A stretch of 64,000 nt of DNA from Rhodamnia argentea (taxonomy: Eukaryota > Streptophyta > Magnoliopsida > Myrtales > Myrtaceae). The position numbers were made by a program, and so were the translations under genes. The first letter of the stretch is position 1. Every line of letters starts with the position of its first letter. Positions 38,118 to 50,638 of the stretch are shown in pieces. Below the pieces are notes generated by a model. The model was not told where the DNA came from, ran no database searches, and saw only the letters and a program-made list of their open reading frames with translations. The DNA lies in contig NC_063157.1 in assembly GCF_020921035.1 (NCBI RefSeq), forward strand, positions 21,283,015 through 21,347,014. The letters run 5' to 3'.

Positions 38118-40255
38118 CTAATCATCCTTAATGCCGTTTACAATGAGATTCCCCTTTTGCACACTACTTGGTGACTTCACTGCCTTCACTTCCTCCCATT
38201 CATCATCGCCCCAACTTTGATCCCAACCTTCTCCTGCTGTTTTGAATGTTCTTCCTCTGATGGAGTCCGCACTTCCCATGCCCATCTCGAGCTGTTCGTA
38301 TGGTGTTCCGTCCACCCTACGCACGGCCGCCCGCAGCTTCCAATACGCCGTTGCCGACGCCAGAATCACGATTCCCGAAAGGAAAAGCACGACACTTACA
38401 TGAGAAGAGAACTGCTTCGGAGAGTTGCTTTCTGAGACCAGTTCCACCACACAATCCCAATCAGCAGCAGTCAATAGTATTGAAGAATTTGCGCCGAATT
38501 TGTCTGTCACATTTACCTAAAATGCAAGTCACATGAACATGGCGCATCAGAAGAAGAAAGCCTGCCTATATAAGACTATGCCGCGGGTTCACGTGTCAAG
38601 AAGATAATGCGAAAGGCATTGGAGCTTACCATCTTCCATTGTTGGTCGGGTAGTTCGACCTTGTCCAGAGTGATGTTAGCCGGCAACAAAGTGATGTTCA
38701 CTCTCAGAGGAATCTCTCCACCATTCTGGACTAAAAGTAGAGTTTCCATTGTAGCTGCAATAAACAGAAAGAACTAAGTTTGAGCATTTCCTTGACAATT
38801 AAGCAGACAAAAATCTAGATCGAGTTCAGGCCTATAGTGTCACACAGAGATTAAGATGAAAAGCACAGAGAACATTTTCGTACCGTTGCGATTGTAATGG
38901 AGGCAGGCAGTCAAGTTCTTCACTTGGCAACTCTTGGAGGGCAACAAGCACTTTCCAGCAGCGACTACTCCGGGCACATTCGACGCCGATGGGGTATCGG
39001 GGGTCGAACCAACCTGGGAGCTCCTGTTATCTGATCCAGATGTAATTGAAGGGGCAAAGGGCAAAAGAAAGGCCTGCATCGACAGAAACACTCAGGAATC
39101 AATCAATCATATGCCCTTCGAAAACCGAAACTACTTCAATGCTCAAGGCATTGCTGATCTGAGAAATTAGCATGTTTATACCATGTCCATGACACAATGC
39201 CCTTCTCCTCCATCCAACACGATTGAAGAATTACCTCCGACATACGCGGTGATATTAATCTGAAACAAATTTATACATTTGATCATATCATATCGAAGAA
39301 GACAACCATTAGTCTCAGCAATTGACTTCACATCTTGCAGAGTTTCAGGTCCAGGACGATCATAACAAGGCATGAAGAAGGTATGGGAGCTCACTTGCCT
39401 TTTCTTGTTTCGCCACTTGAATTTCTCCGGGAGTGATATTAGCAGGCAAGAATGTCACGTTCATCTTCAGAGGAGTCTCTCCGGCATTCCAGATGAAAAG
39501 AAACGTTTCGTTCGTACCTTCAAATAATACGACAGACTGAATCATTTTTCCTTTGCCCATAAATTGTCAAATTCTCCAACTTTCTATAATGACAACGCCG
39601 ATTACTGAGCAATAATTCACCAGAGTAATCGACTTATTTAGCCGCACATCAATTCTGCTCAGAACAAAAATCCATACGAGAGGCTTGACAGCATTATTGA
39701 GTATTGACATCATTCTGCAAAGAGATCTAAAGTTAGGCCTCCTTTTGTTCTCACCATTTCCTGCACCATGCTGACGGACGCATGCAGTCAAGTTCTTCAC
39801 TTGGCAAGTCCCGGACAGTGGTGCCGCCGAACAGTTCTCACCAGCCGCGATCTCACCGCCGCTCGAATTCAACACCAGCCAGGCCATCTCGGACCTCTGT
39901 TTATCTGATTCGTCCTGGCTGGCTTGGCCGGCTGGTAAAACCTGCTTTCAAGAAACCATTTCGACCATCGATCAAAAACACTCTCAACTTGATCAAAAAG
40001 AAGAAAACTAGAAAGGGCAAATGGAACTAGTGGAAGAACATATCCAGCCACTTTGCTGCTTACGCCTCCGGCAGGCTTTCTGAACGAGCCCTTCCAGGAG
40101 CCGAGAGCCGCGTTGGACCGTTGCCAGAGAATCACGACCAACAAGAGCACCATGAAGAATCGATACCGCTGGAACTTCTTGGAGCGCATGATTCGGCGAC
40201 TGTATCGTCTCAGGGAGACCTTCGCTTTGGACGCTGAAACAGAGGACAAACCCAT
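38118..40255 (-). CDS. Type I membrane protein with duplicated DUF7356 ectodomain (7 exons)
   Basis: Plant-specific single-pass membrane protein, function unknown. Exons (minus): 40255-40064, 39941-39755, 39517-39399, 39259-39182, 39073-38884, 38754-38630, 38516-38118; 429 residues in frame. A signal-anchor (FFMVLLLVVILWQ) opens it; Met at 40192 is an alternative start. Two homologous units follow. Unit 1 is exons 2-4 (CQVKNLTACVRQ, ETFLFIWNAGETPL, FLPANIT, INITAYVGGNSSIVLDGG, GHCVMD). Unit 2 is exons 5-7 (CQVKNLTACLHY, METLLLVQNGGEIPL, LLPANIT, VNVTDKFGANSSILLTA, WDCVVEL). Exons 2 and 5 end in phase 1; exons 3 and 6 end in phase 0. A TM helix (residues about 337-356) and a cytosolic tail with YEQLEMGMG and GWDQSWGDDEWEE come last. 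The tail is the diagnostic signature I recall for DUF7356 proteins, which normally carry one unit. Intron 3 uses a GC donor. Confidence 0.85.
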
Positions 40256-40511
40256 GAAAAAAGCCTTCCTCTGTCTCCGCTATAAAAGCCTTACCGAAGT
40301 GCTGCGGCATGTTTCACTTTCATGACTCGGTTGCTCTAGCGAAGCCGGCAGCGGCTGCATCGTAGCGTCCGAACAGAGGGACCCACCAGAGGGTTGATTC
40401 TTGACATTGGAGAAGAGCATCGAATTCTGCGGTCAAGTTTGTGAGAAGCAGAGGATGTAGGTGCACTTTCGGATGTGTGCGAGCGTCGGGTACGATGAAG
40501 GCGGTTATATA
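40256..40511. promoter_or_regulatory. Probable promoter/leader of DUF7356 gene
   Basis: Lies between the start codon on the minus strand and the decayed Copia element, so the element now sits within about 300 bases upstream of the gene. No specific motif was assigned. Open frames here overlap the first exon in other frames. Confidence 0.4.
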
Positions 40512-43128
40512 TGTTAGAACATTTATGCCTCTCTTGTCCCACGTCGAAAGAGTACTAAACCTTCATCTCTTTTAAATCTATATAAAGAATTCTTTTGTGT
40601 ATTGTTATTCACGTCATTTATTAGAGAGCAAATACCATTCTCTCTTAATCATTTTTTTTTATCATGCTACCAGAGCCAAGTTCATTATCTTGAAAGGATG
40701 CTCTGCGGTTATGAGTTGTTAGGACTACTGAGCCGCCACTCAAGCATCCGTGTATTCATGCCTTTTAGTTCATGCTTCATGCATCCGGATCCATCCGCTG
40801 ACCTGTGCACTATCAAGCTTCTCCAATGATGATTTTTCCGATCGGTTCGGACCGATATATAGTTATATTGACGTCAAGCTAGATGGTTCCAAGTATTCAC
40901 TACGGAAACTATCGACTATGGCTGCACTTATTTACCGCGATTTATTTGAGCATGTTGAGGTTTTCTTCCGTCCGCTCTCACAGACATCGACTCATCCAAA
41001 CCATCTCCGGAGGCAACCAACCCATCCAAACCATCTCCTAAGGCTATTCAACAACGTATCGCTAAAACTCGGACGTGGACAGTTGCTAATCGAAAGACAT
41101 GGGTTGTTCTCTTTGGTTCTATTGATCATGCTCTTCGCTCGCAATTTTCTCAAATATGGGTGCGAAGCATTTGTGGGAACAACTCACCAAGATTTTCGCT
41201 TAGATTGCGGATATTTGGGTCTATCGGTTATAGAAAGAGATTTATTATGCTACCTCGAGGTCTTGCTCCATTCGGGACTTCTATAATTATGTGCAGTCCC
41301 TTTGAAGTTGGGTGAACATTCTTGCTCGGTCTAAGTGAACATCTCGGCGAGCTAATCCCACAAACGCTTCACACCCACAATTTGAGAAAATTGCGGGCGA
41401 AGAGGAGGATTAATAGAACCAAAGAGAATAGCCCACGCATGGTGTTGAACAGCCTCAAGAGATGGTTTGGACGGGTCGGTTGCCTTAGGAGATGGTTTGG
41501 ATGGGTCAATGTTTGTGAGAGCGACAAGGCGGAAGAAAACCCTCAACATTCTCAAATAAATCGCGATAAACAAGTACAGCCACAGTTGATGGTTTCCATA
41601 GTGAAGAGTTGGAACCATCGAGCTTGACATCGATGTGGTCACTAGAATCGCCCATGATGATCGCCGCACACCCTAACAATATACGGGTCTAAACCGACCA
41701 AAAAAATCACTGGAGAAGCTCGGCAGGGCAATGGTCGACGGATGGATGCGGATGCAGGAAGCACGGATTAGAGACACGATTACGCGAAAGGTTGACTAGG
41801 GCAAGCAAGAGTGGTGGCTCAATAGCCCTAAGACCGACGATTTGGCCCACAACTCATTGTCTTAATTTCTAATGCGGAAAATCCAATTAATGGTAATCAC
41901 AGAGCATATTTTAAAAATAATGAACTTGGCTATGATATTATATATTGCTCAAAGTGAGGCTGATCATGCTATGATCTTTCATACCTTTTTTGTTGGCTAT
42001 ATTGTTCTTCTTCTTTATGTGAATGATATGGTCATCATCGGAGATAATCGTGCTCATATTAAGCATACCAAGAGGAACTTTCGGCGTCATTTTGCCATGA
42101 AGGATCTTGGACGGCTGTACTATTTTATCGGGCTTGAGATTGCTTGCGGTTCGCACGGTATCTTTCTTTCTTAGCAGAAGTATACCACCGACATTATCTC
42201 TAGGGATGCTCTCTCTGATTCACGCACTAGTGCTACTCCTATTGAACTGAATAAGAAGATTTGATCGGATGATGGGAAACCTCTTTCTAATATATCGGAC
42301 TTTCGTTGGCAATCTTGTATAGCTTACTAACTCTCGACCGACATTGCTTATGTTGTTCATGTTATTAGTTAGTTCGTTGCTACTCCTCATACTGTTCATT
42401 ATGCTGTTGTTCTATGGATCTTGTGCTATCTTTGGGGCACTTTGACGAGTTCCTTGCTTATGCCACTTTCTTTCGCTCTCGAGTTGCATGCCTATTCTGA
42501 TATCGATTGGCTTCCGATGTAATTGATCGCAGATTTGTCATGGGTTATTGCGTTTAAAATGGAGATTTTCTCATTTCTTGGAGTGCCAAGAAACAATACA
42601 TTCTCTCACGCTCCTCTACAAACTCCGAATATCATGTTATGGCCGACACCATTGTTGAGATTGTTTGGCTTCTCCACTTGCTTTCTGACATAAGTGTTTC
42701 ACTCCCGGATCCCACTCCTATGCACTATGACAACAAGAGTACCATGTATATTGGTGCGAATCCAATCTTTCATGAGCATACCAAACACATTGAGATCGAT
42801 TGTCATTTAACTCGTCACCATCTCCATCCTCGCTCTATTTCTCTTCCCTTTGTTGGGATCGAGTATCGGGTTGCATATCGTTTTACGAAAGCTCTTACAT
42901 CACAATGCTTTCTAATTCTTCTTTCCAAACTCTCATTGTTTAATCCACCATGAGTTTGGGAGAGGGGGGGGGTGTAGAACTATAAGCTTCTCCTATCCCA
43001 CATTGGAAGAGTACAAAACTCTTTACCTTTTCCAAGCCTATATAAAGGTTTCTCGTGTACATTGTTATACACATCATTTATTAGAGAACAAGTACCATTT
43101 TCTCTTAATTATTCTTTTTTTTTTATCA
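40512..43128 (+). mobile_element. Decayed Ty1/Copia LTR retrotransposon
   Basis: A broken fossil element. Two LTRs of about 155 bases each (40512-40664 and 42973-43128) start with TGTTAGAAC or TGTAGAAC and end with TATCA; they differ at roughly one base in five by eye, so the insertion is old. A G-rich polypurine tract sits just before the right LTR, and a primer-binding-like stretch follows the left LTR. Between them are Copia reverse transcriptase and RNase H remnants (about 41900-42200 and 42640-42950, with phrases YVNDMVIIGD and YDNKSTMYIGA) and a gag-side segment present as an inverted pair (about 40870-41150 and 41370-41680). Integrase and much else are missing, and the coding parts have many breaks. 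No target duplication was clear. Confidence 0.85.
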
Positions 43129-44142
43129 TTTTAATCGAACCGTTCTAAGCTATAGGCTACAAGATATATTCTATGTCTTAAAATTTCTCCTAATGTGAAA
43201 ATTGATTTCTAACCGGATGTGTCGAGAAGATATAATTGAATTGTAATCCAGTGTAACAAAGGAAACCCAATAAATGGGTGAAATGGGGTGTGAGGAATCA
43301 AACTCAAGGTCCGTGACTCGGATACCGATGTATGTCCAAATTTACTCTCACAACTTAAACTTTTGAGTTAGATTTTCTAGCATGATATTAGAATAGGAAA
43401 TTTCGAGTTCAAATCTTTTGAGAATCCTATTTGGCTCCCTTATTATATATTTCCACAATTTAATCATAAGATAAAGGTTAGTGTGAGCATGAGGAGGGGT
43501 GTTAAAGTATATGAACACAATGCACGTCCCTTTTGACAGCTTAAGGAATACTTTAATACTCCATCTCACGTACAAATCAAACCGAGAATGGCATGTGAAA
43601 CCGACACACCGTCAACCTCTCAAACTATATATAGTAGAGCAGAATTTGACATATATCATATTAGAATCCTGAACCTAAAAACTTAAGTTGTTAGAGCAAT
43701 CACGAGCATTGGATCACAATCGGGGTAGTATCGAAAAATTGTATGTTTTGTACATATGGAGGGGGGCGCCATCATAAGCAGACACCCCTACAGAGCTTTG
43801 CCTAGACAACTTTCCGTGCTTGCATCTCTCATAAAAGCAAGAGCTGCAAGAAGAGGAGGTTATATTTTTATATGGAATGGTTAAGTACCTGTCTTGTTTT
43901 TCAATCTTACAGGAAAGGACCTTAAAAGCGCTCGAGAGTCACGACAACGTAGAATCTCCAGGCATACTACTCTCTCTCTCTCTCTCTCTCTCTCTCCCCC
44001 GCGAAAAAAGAGCATTTTTTCCAATTAGCTGACGCCACCCCCGCATCCCAGTGAGCCCGAACTTCTCCTTTCACCTGCAATTTCGGACTCAAGAAGAAGG
44101 AAGAAGAACCCTCAAATCGTCTCTCTCTCCTATCTCTAGAAG
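43129..44142. other. Intergenic, U-box gene promoter and 5' leader
   Basis: Unremarkable A/T-rich sequence to about 43950, then a CT microsatellite at 43971-43996 and a leader rich in CT and GAAG words before the start codon. The CT tract is probably in the transcript leader. No TATA box was assigned. Confidence 0.5.
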
Positions 44143-47100
44143 ATGAAAATGTCCGGCGATGAAATGGGCCTGGTCCCACCTCAGACCCGCCTTAACTCGC
44201 AGCTCCTCTTCCAGGATGACCCCTTGCGCTTCAACAGCCCCGCGCCACAGAACCGCGGGGTCGGCGACCCGGTTCCGAAGGCCCGAGAAATCCCCTCCAG
44301 CTTCCTCGAAACCCGGTACTTCCCCCCTCCGCCGCCCCATCCTCAACCCTCCGAGTTTCGCCACAACCCGTACGCTAACGACTCCCGCCCCGACGCGGGC
44401 GCGCCGCCGAATTGGTCCGATAACAACGACTCGAGCGCCGATGGTTCGGAGGGCAACGACGAGGACGATGACGATGACGATGACGTGGACGAGGAGGAGG
44501 AGGCGGCATTTGTAGGGTTTGTTGGTGAACCGAATAGGGCTCAAAATGATGCTAACAGTAACAAGGACAGCTGTGGTAATAACAACAAGAGCAATAGCAG
44601 TGGTCGGGTGGTCAAATTAACCAATGGAAAGACGAAGTTCGGCCCTTCATTTGGTAAGTGACTGCGAGGGTTTTCACATTTCCAGGTTGCATCACTTGAA
44701 TTTCTCAATTTTGGAGCTTTTTTCATCTTTTTTTTTTACTGTGTTGATCACGAGTGGTGCTTTTTTTTTTCTTTTGGCTTCTTGTAGGGTCTGGTAGAGA
44801 AGTAGTTGTAGTGACCGATGGCAACTGTGGACGAGCTGCCAGTGACACGAGAGGGAGCTGCGGTGAGATTCATCAGCAGCGAGTGCGAACTGGGAATTTT
44901 GAGAATGCGGTCACTATTGCAGAGCCGGACGGTGAATTGTATTACTCACAGTATTTGCAAGGAGAAGGATCTGGTAGAGGACAGAAGGATGTGGTAGCTG
45001 TGGACAGTGGTTGCGGATTTAGCGGAAGAAAGGATGGTTTATTATCCAGTGATTCGGGAGAGTCATTGAGAGACATTTTCTCGGACCCTTTGACGTAAGC
45101 ACAATGTTGTCTTCATTTGTCTTGGCATATTTATGTGGCAGAAGAGCTTTATTTTCGCTTTTCTGGTAGGTAGTTTGATTGGGTTGATCATTGTACTTGT
45201 GACGAGAAAACTACTAGTAATCAACACGTTGTTCTTACGTAGGTTCTGGAAAATTAGGCTGATTACCCGGTTCATAGAGTAGGTATGCATAGCTTCTTTT
45301 ATGGTGGTGGAGATTTATGTGAAATATTGGTCTCTAGCTTGGACATGGAAGTTATTATGCATATTCAAGATAAAAACTTTGTGTCACCTGTTTGCAAAGA
45401 GCAGCATTGTTGGCGAGATACATGTTGCATGCCTTTTCATCGTTATGTCTAATTATACTGACTTAATCTAGTGTTACCTTCGCTTACGTCCCATCATGTT
45501 TTTGTCTGTCATGACAGATTCTGTTAAGTGTACTTAGAGCCTGGAAAATTGTAGATATTGTTCTAAATTGATCAGGTGGAATATAACTTATTAAAGGGAC
45601 AGCCTCTTATATGATGATGTTCTTCTCGTGAATCTCATGCTGGTAACGCAAGTTGAAACTAATATAGCAAATATCTCCTTTAAAATTTTATTAATAGCCA
45701 ATTTATCTTTGTTAGTTTCTTTGTTTCAGCTTAGTTGTGTTCAGAAACCTCTTGTGGGGATCATTTTGATTCATCCCTTTTTTTAAAAAGATCAGCCAGA
45801 GCAAAAGTTTTCATTATCAACAACAATCTACACCAAAATATTTTCATTGTTGATGAAAATGTTGTTCATACATTTTTGTAAATGATCCAAATGACCATTT
45901 TTAGGAAAATGTTTCCCAAATCGTTGATTTTCCACGACATGAACATACCTTTCATTTGCTTTTCAACTACATTGTTACTTTATGGCTTTTCATTTTCAAT
46001 TCCTCTGGTACAAGTTTGGTTATACTTAAGACGTTGATTGCCAAATGGAACTACTGATACATCTTTCATGTCTACTTTCTGCAACACAAACAAGTCTATG
46101 ATCAAGTACTTGCATGTATACCAACAATTCTCGTCTGCTGTGAACTTGAGTCTGAACATTTGTAATCCCGTTCCGGTAGGAAAACTTTAAGGAATGTACC
46201 TCTTTCTAAAAGCATGGGATTGGAGTGAAGAAGTGTGACCTCTCTATGTAATTCCCTCTAAGGATCTCTGGCACTGGTTATAGATTGTGGCTTTTATCGG
46301 TTGTTTTCTGTCTTCTAATTCATTTTTTTTCTTGATGAAATCTTTTGTGACCGTCTCAATTTAAAAACGCAGGGGAGCTCTTATGGATGATGCAATGATT
46401 TTGCCATGTGGACATTCCTTTGGAGGTGGTGGAATACAGCATGTAATTAGGATGGTGGGTTCGCGATCTTAATTGGAGTTTGAGACTTGGATTTTGAATC
46501 ATAGTAACACATGGATAATGTGAGCACTTAATGAGTCACTTCTCTGAAATATATTGCGGTTGGGATTGTTGGAATGGCTTTTTTTGGAATAAGAGAAGAC
46601 CATTAAGTCTGGGAACTAATTTACAGGAATTTCTTTTTTTTTTTTTACTTAGCATGAATAAGACATTGGCAAATATGGATGTTGCGTTGGCAAGACCCTT
46701 TCATTTCCACACCTTTCCCTATTTTGACCCCGTATAGGTAGTTATTTTCGAGTTATATATCCTCCACATTTGTGCTTTATAATTGTTTGCCAGGTCGCAC
46801 TCTTTGGAATATTAGTTTCATCAATCTTGGTTTCTTATAGTCTGATGTTTAGGTGCCGGTGTTGGAAGTTAAAGATTGTTGTGTACTCTGTATTGTTAGG
46901 ATACTGACAAGTTGACATTAGAACTGAAAAGCTTGACTTTGTTGTATACATTCACGTGCATCCACAATAACACACCATTTTTGCTCGCTTCAATGTTGCC
47001 ACCTCTCTTCCAACCAGGATCCTCTAGCATGACAATCATCTCAACCTGCATGCATTCTGTTCATGGATAAACACAGCTGAGAAGCAAAGTTTCTTGAGCA

Positions 47101-49660
47101 CATTGTGAAGTAGCAGAGATTTTTCAAAATCGCTGGGTTAAATCAAAGTTCTACTCATGCACTTACTAGAGCATTATGGTTTGCAGGAGCTGGCACATGC
47201 AAGTGTCGTTCCAAGTTGCTTGCTGTAACAGCTGTTTTGCGGATTACCATACCACATTTCTCATCGAACTGTTTTTTCTTGTGCGCTGTTATTCCTTGAC
47301 AGTGAAGTGTCTTCTGATTTGCCCAACCTGTGACGCCCCACTCCCGTTCTTGATTGAGGACAGTGATTCAAGCAATATATTGTCTATCGCATATGCTTGA
47401 CAACCCTAATACATAAGGGATAAAAGGAAGAGAGCTTGTATTTTTTCTGGTATTTATGCACATTGGTCCATACTGAAATATAGTCCTTCACTAAACATGA
47501 TGTGGTATACTTTTCATTGTTCAAGTGTACTTATGGTGGCTGAATAACTTTTCTGATTTTGATTGCGCAATGCATCTTCAGAAAGCATGTCCCTCTTGTC
47601 AGCTGTCGATATCAGAAGACTCAATATTACCGAATCTCTGTAAGTAGAAGTTGTTATCTTGAAGTATATTGAATGTATGTAGAGTTTTAGATCATGAATG
47701 ACTTATCCTTAACCTGCGTACTACACTACCATGTTTGCAAGTAATAACATGAGATTAATCTATAATCCAGATGATTGATTTTCATCCAATGCCACTGCCT
47801 ATCGAGTGGATGGAAGTGTGGGCGATTTGCTGTAGATTATCATTTGATGTAGTGTCAATATTATATGGGCAGTTAAAACATAATGTATAGAGCAGATATG
47901 CGGAACATATGTTGGGGTAAATTACAAATGAGGATCTGAAGTGCTTTGATTTTTTCAAACAAGGGCTTGAAGTGGACCTTGTTTCAAAGAAGGTCCTGGC
48001 CAAAGGATATTTTCATCTTTTACCGTTTGAAAATTTTTTCTTGTTTTCTTTTCATTTTCTTTTTCTTTCCCTTTTTCTTTCCCCTCCCCCGACAATCGCT
48101 GGCCTCAGTCTAGGGCTGCCCATGCCGCTAACAGGCAAGGCAACCCTCGCTTGGGTTGGCGAGGCCAGCATCGGGGCGAGGTTTGCCTCCCAAATCTGGC
48201 GAGGACTTGCCTGCAGGGTTGCCTTGCCCGACGGTGGCATGGGCGGCCCTTGCCTAAGGTCGGCGTTGGCTGGGGAAGGGGAAAGAAAAAGGGAAAAACA
48301 AAAGGAAAAAAAGGAAAAGAAGAAAAGAAAAAAAAATTTAAGACGGTAAAAGACGAAAATGCCCTTCGGCCATGCCTTTTTTGAAACAAAGAAGGCTCTT
48401 CAGGCCTTTCTTTGAAACGAGTTCTACTTCAAGCCCTTATTTAAGAAAATTAGAGCACTTCAGGCCCTTATATGGAATTTTCCCTATATGTTATGTTAGG
48501 TCAAGTGAGAAATGTGAGTGTATCTTCCAGTTCAATTTGCTACAAGAAAGATTGGCTTGAAGTAGTACTTTGTGTCATTATATTTGGGCTTTATATTGCA
48601 GTTGCATTCGAGCTGAGTCTCATAGCATAAGACTGTTTCTGATGTCAAAGTGTGTCTACTCAGTAATAAATTGGTTATGTTTGTTTTTTTAAAATATTTT
48701 CTTCCATGCAGCTCTTCAAGCTGCCATACAAGCATTCCTCCGGGAAGAGGACTTGCTCTTCCACCGCTCATCCAAAAGGAGAAGAGAGAGATTTGATCAG
48801 GTCAGTCTCCATTGTATATTTGACACGATGCAATAGGATTCTTCAAGGGCGTCTCACGTCATGCTGTCCTGTGCTTTGTTCTGTGTGGAAGTACTATTTC
48901 TGTGTTTGTAAGGTCAATAAATTACCGCGTGCTGCCTGCTCCATCTTTTGTTTACAGTCTTTTAATACCCTTATATTGCTATTTGTGCACTCTCTAGGGT
49001 TGAGTAACTTGTCAATTGTGTTCCTGGATGCTAGTTCTCCCATATGTTACCTTGCCTTTTTTTCTAAGAGTGCTTCTTTTGTTCAGGAGAAAGGTAACTG
49101 CAGCGACTCAAATCTCATGGATACGACGAGAGGAAGAGGTGTACAGTTTCCATTTGCCGTGACTGATCGTGTCATTATTAAGGTTTGGTCTTTCGGAAAG
49201 TGATTGATCATTTTCTGCAATATAAATGCCCCTTTACAAATGGATGAACATTGACTCAGGGTAACAAGAGGACACCGGAGCGCTTTGTTGGACGTGAGGC
49301 AGTCGTAACAACACAGTGCTTAAATGGATGGTGGGTTAAATTTTGTTTCCCTTCTTGACTTTGGTAATTTTTCAGAATATTTGCAATCAATTCTCCGCTT
49401 AAAAAGCGTATACAGCAAACGTGGAAGTAATTCGGCACTTGAAAGGATGACCTTGATGTTATTTCGGAAAAATTTCCATGCTCATTCTCCTCTCTGCATG
49501 TTACTGTTTCATTGACGTGGTAAGCTGTCCTTACAGGTATGTAGTCAAAACATTGGATAATGCGGAGAGCGTCAAATTGCAGTACCGATCACTTGCCAAA
49601 GTCCCAGATGAAGCTTCCTCAAAAGCACTGTCATGCAAACAGACCACAAATTGGCTCTAG
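44143..49660 (+). CDS. U-box domain protein (PUB62/63-like, 8 exons)
   Basis: Probable U-box E3 ubiquitin ligase. Exons: 44143-44653, 44788-45094, 46373-46454, 47582-47639, 48712-48800, 49087-49182, 49260-49330, 49537-49660; 445 residues, all junctions in frame. Exon 1 encodes a low-complexity N-terminus: Pro-rich (PPPPPHPQPS), then a long Asp/Glu run (about residues 105-125), then Asn/Ser-rich. The U-box spans about 262-335 across exons 2-5: IFSDPLTGALMDDAMILPCG, HSFGGGGIQHVIRM, KACPSCQLSISEDSILPNLS, LQAAIQAFLREEDL. It retains a few Cys/His (PCGHSF, CPSC) like RING but lacks the full set of eight zinc ligands, as expected for a U-box. The C-terminal part (RERFDQEKG, RFVGREAVVTTQCLNGWYVV) is a conserved extra domain whose role is unknown. 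Nearest relative from memory is AT2G40640. Intron 4 contains a MITE. Confidence 0.92.
47911..48484. mobile_element. MITE with long inverted ends and GC-rich core, in intron 4 of U-box gene
   Basis: The left end (ggggtaaattacaaatgagg) and the reverse complement of the right end (gggaaaattccatataaggg) match through more than 100 bases, including 'cctgaagtgct', 'aagggcttgaagt' and 'tttcaaagaa'. The flanks read catatgtt before and tatatgtt after, an 8-base direct repeat with one mismatch, fitting a target duplication. The core (48085-48290) is GC-rich, unlike the intron. There is no coding capacity; long frames in the core are composition artefacts. Confidence 0.75.
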
Positions 49661-50638
49661 ATCAGTGATGCACTGATGTGAAGGAAATGGCAACTTTGGC
49701 AAACATGGCAACCTGCGTATGCGACACATGAAACAATTTGAAGTGTTGTAACTGTTTGAGAGGCCCTGTAATCTGTACGCAGCACGGCAGTGTATTTATC
49801 ACTAGAGAATGTATCGAATTGGGGTATGTACACCGTTGCAGCCCGTGTATGAGACTCAGAGTTAATGACTTCGTACATATAAATACAATGCTGTTGATTT
49901 TGCCCCTTGTAAACTACGTTGTTTTCATTTGGCTTTCTTGTTTCCTTTCCGGTTTTGGTTTTGTGAGGACCACTGGCTGTGGCTGGTGTGCATGCTAGTA
50001 CAAAACTGGTGTATGCTCTTGACAAACAGTCGTCAAGACAATGAATTGTGAATAGTCACGTTTTAGCTTTAAAGGGTTCTTGAGATTTTCCTATTTCGCT
50101 CTGTGAGATCTATTGATAAAAAGCGGACCGCCTGAGCAGAGCATGCTTGAGAAAAAGATGTGCATTTTATCTTTCCAATTTTGCCAACGGGAATGATCTA
50201 TAAATTTATATGCTATTATTGTTTGCCTGAGTCGTAATATTCAATAAATAGCATAAAGTACTTGAAAAAAAATTGTTTTGCTTAAGAGAGATCTCATGCT
50301 GACGACCACCTCTGGATGCAAGAGAAACAACAGTTCAGCCGTTGGAAGTTGATTTCAGTCAACAAAAGATCCAGCTTCACTTCTATTGTTCATTCAACTT
50401 CCAAGAAAGATTGCTTGAACACTGTTAGGGTGTTACTAAACTTCAGTACAGACTGACCTTCGAACGACATCAGCTTCTACTTCTAACACTACACTGAAAT
50501 GGATCACCAACTTGCTATTGTTACATTAACAGTCAGTAAAAAGCCTACTCAACTAGATGAAATCCAATGCCGGTTCACGAGAATATGTGAACAAGCACAA
50601 AAGGAATGAAAAAAGGAGTTTCAGTTGAAGATCAACAA
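49661..50638. other. Convergent intergenic region, two 3' UTRs
   Basis: The U-box gene ends at 49660 (plus) and the next gene ends at 50639 (minus). The region is expected to hold both 3' UTRs. Open frames near 49738-50025 have no recognisable domain. Confidence 0.5.

Noticed and set aside
39393-39399. GT donor (GTGAGC) instead of the GC donor for exon 3 of the DUF7356 gene
   Set aside because: It gives phase 1 and an immediate stop in exon 4, whereas the GC site keeps phase 0 as in the matching intron of unit 2.
40602-42953. Several open frames between the DUF7356 and U-box genes as host genes
   Set aside because: They lie between two LTRs and match Copia retroelement parts; they are remnants of a broken element.
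48052-48389. Overlapping open frames on both strands in intron 4 of the U-box gene
   Set aside because: They lie in the GC-rich core of a MITE and reflect composition; no domain is present.
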